Notes: generated from the sequence alone by a model not told the origin. 64,000 nt of DNA from Bacteroidia bacterium (GCA_023228875.1 JALOAG010000001.1:310001-374000); one strand, 5' to 3'; counted from the stretch's first letter, positions 33,710 to 41,624 are shown. Made by a program: numbers and translations.

Positions 33710-34222
33710 TTAGTTTAGACTGGCAGTTTGTTTAACTTCAATATCTTTTAAATGATTGTCTATCAATCTCTTTTGCTCGTCATTTGAAGCTAATTCTTTA
33801 TTGAGTAACTTTTCAGTAAGTTCAATTGAGAATCCGGCAATTTGAGATTTTAGTTCATCAATAGCAGCATTTTTGCTTTTTGCTATTTCTTGGTTTGCTC
33901 TTTCAATGAGCTTTGCACCTTCTACTTCAGCAGATTTTTTTGCTTCAGCAATAATCTGCTCTTTCATCTGCTTAGCTTCTTTGAGAATGGTTTCTCGTTC
34001 AGCCCTAGCTTGTTGTAGAAGTGCTTCATTGTCAGATTTCATCTGAGCAATTTGAGTTTTGGCTTCTTCGGCAGATTTGAGTGCAGACTCAATAGTGTCT
34101 TCTCTTTCTTTTAATGATTTCATGATTGGTTTCCAAGCAAATTTGCCTAGAATAAACACAAGTGTCCCAAAAGTAATGGTCATCCAAATAACCAAACTAA
34201 ATTCCGGAGTTACTAAATCCAT
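33710..34222 (-). CDS. atpF: ATP synthase F0 subunit b
   Basis: A 170-residue stator stalk: one N-terminal membrane helix (LVIWMTITFGTLVFILGKFAW) followed by KPIMKSLKEREDTIESAL and a long charged coiled coil rich in Ala, Glu, Lys and Gln. This is the standard subunit b pattern. It lies between atpE and atpH. Confidence 0.95.
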   Translation of the reverse strand: MDLVTPEFSLVIWMTITFGTLVFILGKFAWKPIMKSLKEREDTIESALKSAEEAKTQIAQMKSDNEALLQQARAERETILKEAKQMKEQIIAEAKKSAEVEGAKLIERANQEIAKSKNAAIDELKSQIAGFSIELTEKLLNKELASNDEQKRLIDNHLKDIEVKQTASLN

Positions 34223-34291
34223 AGTCTCTTTTTTTAATAATTTGAAAAAATGCCGGTATTTAGGCTACCGGCAAAGCCTGTTGGTTTCTTA

Positions 34292-34546
34292 TTAAAGTAC
34301 GATTAGAAGGCAAATAACTAGGGCAAAGAATACCGCACCTTCAATAAGAGCAGCGGAAATAATCATGTTTGCTCTAATGTCACCTGATGCTTCAGGTTGA
34401 CGTGCGATTGATTCAAGTGCAGTACCACCAATCTTTCCGATACCAATACCAATACCGATTGCAGCTAAGCCTGCACCAACTGCAGCACCGAATTTTGGAA
34501 GACCGCTTTCTGCGGCAGCTTGTAGGATAATTTCTAAAATTGACAT
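34292..34546 (-). CDS. atpE: ATP synthase F0 subunit c
   Basis: The 84-residue proteolipid of the rotor ring: two hydrophobic helices separated by the polar loop ARQPEASGDIRAN. Helix 1 has the Gly-rich pattern GAGLAAIGIGIGIGKIGG. The ion-binding carboxylate is Glu69 in ALIEGAVFFA. The residue after the Glu is Gly, with no Gln/Ser/Thr Na+-ligand set visible, so proton coupling is more likely (inference). Confidence 0.96.
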   Translation of the reverse strand: MSILEIILQAAAESGLPKFGAAVGAGLAAIGIGIGIGKIGGTALESIARQPEASGDIRANMIISAALIEGAVFFALVICLLIVL

Positions 34547-34586
34547 GTTAATTAATTTTATTTGTTGTTATTAGTTTGATTTATTT

Positions 34587-35669
34587 TTAATGATGTTCTT
34601 CTGTTGCCATTCCGAAATACAGTGCTGATAGTAATGTAAACACATAAGCCTGAATAAATGTTACCAATATTGATAACAGACCCATGAATATGGTAAACAA
34701 TACAGAAAATACTCCAACGCTCATTCCTATAGCTTGGCTTGTTTCTCCAAAGATGAAAATTAAACTGAAGAAGCCCAATGCTATAATATGTTCTGCAAGA
34801 ATATTCGCAAATAGTCGGAGCATCAACACAAAAGGTTTAAGAAAAATTCCCATAATCTCAATAGGGATTAAGATTGGATACATCCATACAGGAACATCCG
34901 GTAATAATATATGTTTCCAATAAAATTTGTTACCGGAGAATATGGTAATTACTAAAGTAAATGCTGCTAAAACTAAGGTGATAGAAATATTACCTGTAAC
35001 ATTGGCTCCTCCTGGGAAGAATGGTATAATGCCAAACAAATTGTTTATCCAAATGAAGAAAAAGACTGTCAAAAGGAAAGGAAGGAATCTCTCATAATGT
35101 TTACCAACAGAGGGTTTTGCAATTTCGTCTCTTACAAAAAGAATAATTGGCTCTATCAGTGACTGAAATCCTTTAGGAGCCATGCCTTCACGCTTCTTAT
35201 ATGCTTTTGCAACAGATAAAAACACCAACAAGATTACGATGGAAACTATTATAAGTGAGGTGTTATTTTTTGTAAGTGAAAAATTATAAAAACTGCTACC
35301 GTCCTCAGTTTCTAACACATACCGATATTGCTCGTCTTTGTATGCAAGTTTGTAACCGTGATATGGTTCGTGTCCATGATGAAATTTTGATGAAAGAAAA
35401 AAATCAAAGCCTTTCTCCGGATGATAAACAATGATTGGTAGAGGAATGGAAACAGGAGTGCCATTTATATCCATGATGTGCCAATCGTATGCATCCTTTA
35501 CGTGACCCATTATCATTTTGCCGGGAGCAAATTTTTCATGGTGTGCCGGTTCAGAATTTGCTCGAATGGATGGAGTTGATAAGAAAAACAGCGAGAGTAG
35601 CACAAATGAAAGCAAATATTTGCAATTCAAATTTAGTGTGAGTCCTTTATTTATGGGAGTTTTCGTCAT
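34587..35669 (-). CDS. atpB: ATP synthase F0 subunit a with signal peptide and periplasmic N-domain
   Basis: The 360-residue proton-channel subunit. The C-terminal two thirds is normal subunit a: NNLFGIIPFFPGG, the essential Arg in FVLMLRLFANILAEH, and FIQAYVFTLLSALYF. The first ~135 residues are extra compared with E. coli: a signal-like segment (LLSFVLLSLFFLSTPSIRA) and a His-rich, presumably periplasmic stretch. This long form is usual in Bacteroidota. Its start overlaps the previous stop by 4 nt. Confidence 0.95.
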   Translation of the reverse strand: MTKTPINKGLTLNLNCKYLLSFVLLSLFFLSTPSIRANSEPAHHEKFAPGKMIMGHVKDAYDWHIMDINGTPVSIPLPIIVYHPEKGFDFFLSSKFHHGHEPYHGYKLAYKDEQYRYVLETEDGSSFYNFSLTKNNTSLIIVSIVILLVFLSVAKAYKKREGMAPKGFQSLIEPIILFVRDEIAKPSVGKHYERFLPFLLTVFFFIWINNLFGIIPFFPGGANVTGNISITLVLAAFTLVITIFSGNKFYWKHILLPDVPVWMYPILIPIEIMGIFLKPFVLMLRLFANILAEHIIALGFFSLIFIFGETSQAIGMSVGVFSVLFTIFMGLLSILVTFIQAYVFTLLSALYFGMATEEHH

Positions 35670-36061
35670 CTTTGGCGCGTTTCTGAATCGAGCCGCAAAT
35701 TAAATGCTAAAAATTTAATTTCAAAAGCCATGTAGATAAAATATAAGAGAATATTTCCTATGACAAATTGCATCTTGCCTATGTCGCTGATAATTAGCGC
35801 AATAGCAATAAAAGAAAGCGTAAATAATAATCGCAAAATCATGCTTGTGCCAAGTGTTTTGACAAATATTTTGTTATTATGAGCTTTGATACCAAATGAA
35901 GTGATGAAAAATAATATGAGTGTCAGAATAAAGTAAAATATATTGCTAATACGAAGCCATTTTATAGTCTCAGGATTTTGGATAATAAGATAATTTACCG
36001 TCTCAATAATAATGGTGAGCGCAATAAAAATCAAGGTTATAATGAAACTAAATTTCTTCAT
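35666..36061 (-). CDS. Small membrane protein of the ATP synthase operon
   Basis: A 131-residue protein with four hydrophobic helices and no motif I recognise. It lies in the position where AtpI is found in other bacteria, overlapping AtpZ (4 nt) upstream and atpB (4 nt) downstream, so it is tightly co-translated with both. An AtpI-like role in F0 assembly is inferred from position only. Confidence 0.8.
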   Translation of the reverse strand: MKKFSFIITLIFIALTIIIETVNYLIIQNPETIKWLRISNIFYFILTLILFFITSFGIKAHNNKIFVKTLGTSMILRLLFTLSFIAIALIISDIGKMQFVIGNILLYFIYMAFEIKFLAFNLRLDSETRQR

Positions 36062-36264
36062 TTGATAGTCCTGATTAATTGATAAATGCTAAGGGCAACT
36101 CCTGATAATGATAGTATGAGTGTAAAGATTGGGATTTTAGTAGTAAAATGTTTGTCTAACCGGAAACCTATAAAAGTAAATAATAGGATGATAATTACCA
36201 TTTGGAAAGCAATTCCCGAATATTTGATATAATTAAACCCTGAATTGTTTTTTTTGTTTTCCAT
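36058..36264 (-). CDS. AtpZ/AtpI family protein
   Basis: A 68-residue protein with two membrane helices and the family pattern YIKYSGIAFQMVIIIL, then GFRLDKHF between the helices. AtpZ and AtpI proteins are accessory factors of ATP synthase assembly. It begins 23 nt after the bactofilin gene and overlaps the next gene by ATGA. Confidence 0.88.
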   Translation of the reverse strand: MENKKNNSGFNYIKYSGIAFQMVIIILLFTFIGFRLDKHFTTKIPIFTLILSLSGVALSIYQLIRTIK

Positions 36265-36287
36265 AGTAATTGCTTGGAAAGTGAAAC

Positions 36288-36713
36288 TTAAGCACTTTCC
36301 AAGTTATTGTTCTGTGAAGGTGTGCTTGTTGAAGGAGTTGTTGGTGTATTGTGGCTTTTTGGTTCTTTCATTGTACAAGTGCCATTAAACTCAGCACCAT
36401 TTTCAATATTAATTTTGTTTGTTTTGATGTCGCCATTAATAAGGGCGTTTTCTCTAAGAATCAATGTTTCTTTTACTTCAATATTTCCCTGAATTTCTCC
36501 GGAAATATCAGCGTTGATTGAGTAAATAGTCCCTGTTACTTTACCGGTTTTGCCTATCACAAGCTTTGCTTGGACTTTTAAATTTCCTTCAATAAAACCA
36601 TCGAGACGAAAGTCATTGTCGCATGTCATGTCCCCTTTTATTTTGACACCGTTTCCTATTACGTTTAGCTCTATGCTTCCTTCTGGAGTTTTGTCATTTT
36701 TCTTGTTTAGCAT
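36288..36713 (-). CDS. Bactofilin (polymer-forming cytoskeletal protein)
   Basis: A 141-residue protein whose central ~100 residues are the bactofilin right-handed beta helix: IGNGVKIKGDMTCDNDFRLDGFIEGNLKVQ (seen as repeated short strands with G every turn), IGKTGKVTGTIYSINADISG, and LRENALINGDIKTNKINIE. The terminal tail is Thr/Pro/Ser-rich and disordered. Bactofilins self-assemble without nucleotide into filaments. It heads the ATP synthase operon, with a -7 promoter element ending 4 nt before its ATG. Confidence 0.9.
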   Translation of the reverse strand: MLNKKNDKTPEGSIELNVIGNGVKIKGDMTCDNDFRLDGFIEGNLKVQAKLVIGKTGKVTGTIYSINADISGEIQGNIEVKETLILRENALINGDIKTNKINIENGAEFNGTCTMKEPKSHNTPTTPSTSTPSQNNNLESA

Positions 36714-36717
36714 ACTG

Positions 36718-36725
36718 CAAATGTA
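36718..36725 (-). promoter_or_regulatory. -7 element of the bactofilin/ATP synthase operon
   Basis: TACATTTG on the minus strand, 4 nt before the bactofilin ATG, so the operon mRNA is likely leaderless. Confidence 0.55.
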
Positions 36726-36841
36726 ATTATGAATTATAAATTAAAAAGTTGAAAATTGATTTGAAGATTTGACAATTCTGGCATTGTTGGAATCATACCA
36801 CAAGGAAATATGGGATAGAGGAAGAGTAAGAAGCAATTTTT

Positions 36842-38054
36842 TTATTCCACAAACGGCTTTACTAGGTTGTAAATAGCCTCAAAAGAATCTTCGTCTTTGT
36901 TTATTCCAACTTTTACAGCTCTTACTATCCCGTCTTTGTCTATTACGAGAAGGAGAGGATAGTTCTTTATATACCGCACATAGGTTATTTTGTCAGCACC
37001 TTCTCTCAATAAGTGATAGTCCACCCGCCCTTTGATATTGTATTTTTCCATAAGCTTGTCCGCCAAAGGCGATTTTGTAATGGGGTCAATGGGGGCTATA
37101 ATTATGATCTGTATTTTATCTCCTAAAGAATCCAAAAGCCTTGAATAACTTTGCATAGCAATCAGGCAGGGGAAACAAGACAAAAAATCATATTCCAGCA
37201 GAATTATTTTATCGGGTTTGGTAAAAACCAAAGTGTCCATGTAGTCGGCAAAAGGGGCGGTATCATATTTGTTGTTTAGGAAAAAGGAATCGTTGGATAC
37301 TGTGGGAACTTCTGATTTAGGTATCGTGTTGTTGTAATTAATCCTTTCGCATGTGTCAAGCTCAAAATAGGGATAAATATCTATAACAGTGTCCTTGTAG
37401 CGGATATTGGAAAAAATCTCAGTTTGCGTAACAGCCAAGCCTGCAAATTCTTGTACTACAATAGATCCTTTGCCCTTGTTTGTCGATGAAATATTTGTGG
37501 TAAACAGAGCTGTCTTTCTTAGTGAGCAGGAGAGAATCTCCCATTTCTGTAGAAATAACGTCAAAATTGTAAATACTAGAATCTTTCCATACTTTATCCG
37601 CTTTCAGATGGAGATAGGGCAAGACTTCTCTCTTGAGTACATAATTAAACCGTTTTTCAGTAGAGTTTTTTTTACAAATTTGTAGCTGCTCACTATCAAG
37701 TAAACTGATATACCAATAGTTGTCTTTTAACTGGAAAGTTATGAATTCATCCAAATCATCTCTTTCTGAATAATCATATTCATATAAATAGTGAAGGGAA
37801 TTTTTCTTGTCGGAGTAAAAGGCGGTAGTGTGCAGGGTGGTATCTGTATAAGCATCATTATGTCTCATATAGTCCCATTCCACATAGAAGCTGCTGTTTT
37901 AGTGAAAAGAATCTAGCTTGCTAATCAGGGCAAGGGCTTTGTCATAGTGGGATTGAGCATGAATACTAACAAAACTATACCAGCACAGCCACAGGCAAAT
38001 AACTTTGGCTGTGGGGGTATATAGTAAAGATTGATATAAGTTGGTTTTCCTCAT
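36842..38054 (-). pseudogene. Broken gene for an exported thioredoxin-like (TlpA-type) protein
   Basis: Reading from the ATG at 38052-38054 gives a signal peptide (VICLWLCWYSFVSIHAQ) and mature start SHYDKALALISKLDSFH, then an in-frame TAA, after which the same frame continues as NSSFYVEWDYMRHNDAY. Around 37455-37470 the coding frame shifts by one, shown by frame-continuous content on both sides (KYFIDKQGQRIYC and VVQEFAGLAVTQTEIF). The C-terminal ~150 residues are a thioredoxin fold with SCFPCLIAMQSY (CFPC, encoded at 37166-37177) and a cis-Pro region NYPLLLVIDKDG. So it was a secreted or periplasmic thiol protein, now with two lesions. The start follows the previous stop directly (TAAATG). 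Confidence 0.75.
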
Positions 38055-38843
38055 TTATTCTATGGCAAAAGTAACAGAAGTCGCACGGATCATCAAATAG
38101 GGGTAATTATCCACCTGTTGAGTGTCTTCAATTACCAAATCACTGCATTTCATACAATGACCTGCGGCTACACAATCCAAACAACCGTCCATTTGCATGG
38201 CAACCTCATAGTCATCATTTGTTATTTTCTTACAAGGACATGATACAGTCAGATTTCCACCATTGACAGCATAGACATCCCCTGTGCCGTTGTTATCAAT
38301 AAAATGCCAGTACATATCTGTGGTTTGGGGCAAATACAGTTCATTTGTTAATGGATTTAAGCTCGCTCCTTCTCCTATTATTTGCACTCCCTCTTTATCT
38401 CATGAGGTTGCTACATCTGTAGCCCTGATAACATTTACGCTGTTATTTCTGTAGAGGGTAACAGTATATACAAAGGTTTGCAGGGAATCCTCAGGATTTA
38501 TCTTTCTGAACAGCAGGGTTGTGGAAGTGATAGCGGGGACGGTATCAAAGGTAACATCAGAGGCATTGATTACCAGAGGAACAAAAGAGCTAGTGCCGCC
38601 CTGTGCTGTGGATCGTCCACACATAATGCAATTAACGGCATAACATTTTATACAGGTTCCGTCTCCCGTACTTACCGCTTTTGCTTCGCATGCGCCTCCT
38701 GAGTTGTTCTCTCATGGGCAACTAATGGTTATTCCTGACCCGCCACCTATAACAACTTGCGTGCCTCCGCCAAAATCTTCATCTACTCCGAACCAGTCTT
38801 TTCCCGAGATATTAGGCAGTAGTCAGTTATCCCCAAGAGAGGG
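38055..38843 (-). pseudogene. 5'-truncated Cys-rich exported-type protein with three in-frame TGA codons
   Basis: One frame stays meaningful over about 260 codons but has TGA at 38823-38825, 38712-38714 and 38400-38402. Segments include LLPNISGKDWFGVDEDFGGG, VVIGGGSGITISCP, GTCIKCYAVNCIMCG, VIRATDVATS, then LTVSCPCKKITNDDYEVAM and GCLDCVAAGHCMKCSDL. The Cys pairs CxxC recur in both halves, so it may hold two related Cys-rich units. The frame is closed upstream by a TAA belonging to the 42-bp palindrome, with no start or signal peptide, so the 5' end is lost. Each TGA could come from CGA or TGG by one transition. TGA is used as a stop elsewhere in the window. Confidence 0.6.
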
Positions 38844-38885
38844 TTAATTGCATAACCACGATTTAAATCGTGGTTATGCAATTAA
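38844..38885. repeat. 42-bp perfect palindrome, possible REP-like element or terminator
   Basis: Left arm TTAATTGCATAACCACGATTT... mirrors exactly for 21 bases each side of the centre at 38864/38865, with no loop. It lies 13 nt after the stop of the minus-strand membrane protein gene and marks the broken 5' end of the Cys-rich pseudogene. The core CCACGATTTAAATCGTGG has the form of dispersed extragenic palindromes. As RNA it would form a strong hairpin, but there is no clear T run. Confidence 0.8.
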
Positions 38886-38898
38886 GATTATTTTTGGC

Positions 38899-39294
38899 TT
38901 ATCCAAAAGGGTAGCCGAATGCCACTAAAATCTTGGCTATCAGGTGCAGTACAAAACGGCTGTCATCTCTTCTAACCCTGAAATACACCAAAAAGAAAAT
39001 GTTCAGCAGCCCGTAAATAATCGCAACAATTTTCATAGCCTCATTTCCCTTGCCGCCAACCAGAAAGAACAGATACGAAAGAATAAGCGTATTGCAAAGT
39101 ACTAGGAAAGATAAAGTAGTGTCAATCCTCATACTTTCCTTTGTTAAAAAGAGTTTTCCCGGAAAGAAATACAATCCCGCAAGAACAACATAGCCAATGT
39201 ACAGCAGCGAACTCATGTTAAATGCCGACATGGAAACATACAATACAATGGCAAACGCCAAGACTCCTGCATCTGTTTTTAGTGATTTTGTCAT
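38899..39294 (-). CDS. Small integral membrane protein, unknown function
   Basis: A protein of 131 residues from the preferred ATG (MTKSLKTDAGVLAFAI); an upstream start would add 16 non-hydrophobic residues. Four hydrophobic helices span most of the length, with RVRRDDSRF between the third and fourth. No family recognised. It lies among exported-protein genes on the same strand and no motif suggests a role. Confidence 0.6.
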   Translation of the reverse strand: MTKSLKTDAGVLAFAIVLYVSMSAFNMSSLLYIGYVVLAGLYFFPGKLFLTKESMRIDTTLSFLVLCNTLILSYLFFLVGGKGNEAMKIVAIIYGLLNIFFLVYFRVRRDDSRFVLHLIAKILVAFGYPFG

Positions 39295-39322
39295 GGTGTT
39301 TTTTCTATTCAATTGGGTGCTA

Positions 39323-39481
39323 ATGTATGTTAAATGTTCCACTTGTGCTAATTGTTGAGTCTATTAAAAGAGTTTCGATAAATATTTGATACCCTAAATG
39401 ATTTACAGTAACAGTAATAGTTTCTGCACCATTCACATTAATACCTTTAGAATAATGCCCTAAAGTACACCTCGTAAAAGT
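39323..39481 (-). other. In-frame open extension past the stop of the propeller-like gene
   Basis: After the TAG of the 39482-40726 gene the same frame stays open for 53 codons (TFTRCTLGHYSKGINVNGAE ... IDSTISTSGTFNIH) to a second TAG at 39320-39322. The content is beta-rich and protein-like. CAG to TAG would explain the first stop by one transition. It may be the lost C-terminus of that gene, or chance. Confidence 0.4.
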
Positions 39482-40726
39482 CTAATAGATTTTGAAAACA
39501 AGAAGTTTTAATTTCTTGTTTTCGTTTGTTTTATAAGCGTAAAAACTGTGAGGAGTTTGGTTTTCCTGCTCATTATTTTCCAAAAAATCAAGGATGTCTT
39601 CGCAATAAATTAACAGATATTCCCCACAAAGAAATCCCTCACTCTTTATATTTACTCTGCTTAAATCTATATAAGAGCTTATTTCTAGTGAAGGTTCTTT
39701 TGAGTTGCGTTTGTTATTATTATCTATGTGTTCATATAGTCTAACAGCTATAATGCCTCTGGTTTCTTCATCCAAATGGTACTTATAAACCTCGCTGACA
39801 AATGTTATGGGAATACCGTTGTGGAGTATACCAGTATCATAATGGTGATAGGTAAGAATAAAAAACGAATCACTTAGCAATATTCCCACAGAACGTCTGT
39901 TCTGTATAACAATATCGTCTGTTTCTTCAAGTGTTTCATATTGAGGGTTCTTTTTGTAGGACTTCTGGATTGCAAGCACCTTACTTTTAATCGCGGTGGT
40001 GTATTCCGATTCAAAAAAGGTGGTTTTATATGTCTTGCCGTTGTTTATCAAAACCATATTGCCCTCAAAATCTATTATGCCGAGCGTTCCGTTTTCGCTT
40101 CTGTCCATTAGCCATAAAGGTTTGTAGATAGATAGAAAGTTCAGGGAATCAATTTTGTTGTACAATGTTAAATAATGACTGATTGTTGTGTCCTTTTTCG
40201 TACTTTGAATATCAATCTCTATAACTTTGAGAAAACCGTCTTTAAAAGAAACAGGGCTCTGAGCACTTGCCACATAAACCCTTTGAGAATTTTGAGCTAA
40301 AAACAATTCATTATATACAAAGGCTTTGTCTTTAACCTCTATTTTACAAGTGTATTTGTAGGTGTCTTGAAATCTTCTGAAAACTTGAATTATGTTACCC
40401 CAATCCAAAAAGCAAGCAAAAGAATCCGTTATAATTACAGAAACAATATTTAGGGGTTTATTCTCTATTGCGTATCTGCCATGAATTTTACCGTCCTGCT
40501 TAGAAACCATAATTATGGTATCCCCTATCGTATTTCTGTCATAAACAAGGGCAGCAATGCGCTTGCTGTCCGATACTCCGTCAATGTGAGTAATTGTTCT
40601 AGTATCACTTCCCGTTAAATCAATAGAATGACTATAAGTCAGCTTGTTTTGAGCGAATGTTGTGTAATTGTTAAACAATAGAAACAAACCCAACATTAAA
40701 AAAAAATTTGAATGTGTTGTGTTCAT
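39482..40726 (-). CDS. Exported propeller-like protein, possibly truncated
   Basis: A 414-residue protein with a signal peptide (FFLMLGLFLLFNNYTTFAQ). The rest is beta-rich with repeated blade-like strands (RIAALVYDRNTIGDTIIMVS, GTLGIIDFEGNMVLINNG, SVGILLSDSFFILTYHHYD) and resembles the six-bladed propeller proteins common in Bacteroidota, though I cannot name a family. The frame stays open for 53 codons after its TAG. It sits between a Cys-rich small secreted protein gene and the Cys-rich/thioredoxin-like pseudogenes, on the same strand. Confidence 0.6.
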   Translation of the reverse strand: MNTTHSNFFLMLGLFLLFNNYTTFAQNKLTYSHSIDLTGSDTRTITHIDGVSDSKRIAALVYDRNTIGDTIIMVSKQDGKIHGRYAIENKPLNIVSVIITDSFACFLDWGNIIQVFRRFQDTYKYTCKIEVKDKAFVYNELFLAQNSQRVYVASAQSPVSFKDGFLKVIEIDIQSTKKDTTISHYLTLYNKIDSLNFLSIYKPLWLMDRSENGTLGIIDFEGNMVLINNGKTYKTTFFESEYTTAIKSKVLAIQKSYKKNPQYETLEETDDIVIQNRRSVGILLSDSFFILTYHHYDTGILHNGIPITFVSEVYKYHLDEETRGIIAVRLYEHIDNNNKRNSKEPSLEISSYIDLSRVNIKSEGFLCGEYLLIYCEDILDFLENNEQENQTPHSFYAYKTNENKKLKLLVFKIY

Positions 40727-40742
40727 AGTATCAGGTAGTTAG

Positions 40743-40775
40743 ACAAAAAATCCGTATAATATACGGCTTTTTAAA
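40743..40775 (-). terminator. Rho-independent terminator of the small Cys-rich protein gene
   Basis: CCGTATA-A-TATACGG (40752-40766), a perfect stem; on the minus strand it is followed by TTTTTT. It lies between the stop of the 40790-41254 gene and the start of the propeller-like gene; the plus strand also has a T run. Confidence 0.75.
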
Positions 40776-40789
40776 GGGTGTTTTAAGTT

Positions 40790-41254
40790 TTAATTTAGTC
40801 TTTCTACTGTAATTTCTCCTGTGTCTGTTTCTTCATCATTTTCTGTATGGTCCCATTCCACCCTGTAAATTCTAGATTCGGTTTCCCCTTGAACGGATAC
40901 TACAATCTGATGTAATCCTGCCAAATTCCCAAGCTCAAATTGTTGAATTGCATAGTTGAGTAAGAAATTGCCTTGCGCAACATCAACATGGTCTAAATCA
41001 GCCGTTGGATTGTACACAATGGAATTGGGACATTTTGTTGTTCCCGCACCCGCACAATCAATACACCACTCAACTAAAGGTCCATCAGAGGTTTGGTAGG
41101 TACACAACTCCTTAGAAACACTATAACATCTGAAGTTTTTGCTGCAAGCATCAATTTTTCTGCTTAAAACAGATAGAGCAGCGAAACTTGGCGTTGTGAA
41201 AGCGGTTAATATGACAACCGCAACCATTTTTTTACTACGGCAAATCAAAAACAT
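40790..41254 (-). CDS. Small secreted Cys-rich protein
   Basis: A 154-residue protein, or 145 from the second ATG, with a signal peptide (KMVAVVILTAFTTPSFA) and a mature part with seven cysteines in the first 60 residues: DACSKNFRCYSVSKELC, EWCIDCAGAGTTKC. The remainder is acidic and beta-rich (VVSVQGETESRIYRVEWDHTE). The leader-plus-Cys-rich form recalls the small secreted peptides found next to propeller and TlpA-type genes in Bacteroidota (inference). It is divergent from a dead XRE gene and followed by a terminator. Confidence 0.65.
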   Translation of the reverse strand: MFLICRSKKMVAVVILTAFTTPSFAALSVLSRKIDACSKNFRCYSVSKELCTYQTSDGPLVEWCIDCAGAGTTKCPNSIVYNPTADLDHVDVAQGNFLLNYAIQQFELGNLAGLHQIVVSVQGETESRIYRVEWDHTENDEETDTGEITVERLN

Positions 41255-41271
41255 CTTGCCCGTTCCCGCAA

Positions 41272-41306
41272 GCTATAAATTACAGCGCAGCGCAATAAAT
41301 TATAGC
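41272..41306. promoter_or_regulatory. Imperfect inverted repeat between divergent genes
   Basis: GCTATAAATT (41272-41281) and AAATTATAGC (41297-41306) match at 8 of 10 paired positions. It lies between the start of the Cys-rich protein gene and the XRE pseudogene start, the place where an operator would be expected. Confidence 0.3.
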
Positions 41307-41325
41307 AATATGCTTTATTTGACCC

Positions 41326-41624
41326 ATGAAAACAGGCGAAACAATCAGGAAAATCCGCACAGACAAAGGTATTTCGCAAGAGTATCTTAGTCAGTTGTTG
41401 GGTATATCGCAAAATGCGGTACACTAGATAGAGGCAGGTAAAAAATCCCAAACGTATTGGAATTATCTCGCATTGCAGAAATACTGAAAGAACCTCTAAA
41501 CAAATTCTTGGACTTGCCAACTAATCAGGAGTTTACCAATTGTAAAGACTCCGGTAATGTGGTTAATATTCAATTTCCACCCGAACTAATTAAGATTTTG
41601 GAAAAGCTGGCAGACAAACTCTGA
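41326..41624 (+). pseudogene. Inactivated XRE-family regulator
   Basis: The start ATGAAAACAGGC gives KTGETIRKIRTDKGISQEYL and LLGISQNAVH, a typical HTH_3 start, then an in-frame TAG (41425-41427) where the family has SKIEAG or QIEAG. IEAGKK follows in the same frame, then a one-base loss at an A run (41440-41445) moves the continuation IPNVLELSRIAEILKEPLNK to another frame, which ends at TGA 41622-41624 after PPELIKILEKLADKL. Two independent lesions make it non-functional as read, unless the A-run change is a sequencing error. Confidence 0.75.

Noticed and set aside
38055..38843. Genome-wide TGA recoding to Trp
   Set aside because: secY, the SprT-like gene and apbE-type overlaps use TGA as a normal stop and no intact gene has internal TGA.
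38055..38843. Selenoprotein gene
   Set aside because: Three TGAs, a missing 5' end and no visible SECIS-like structure or sel genes make decay far more likely.
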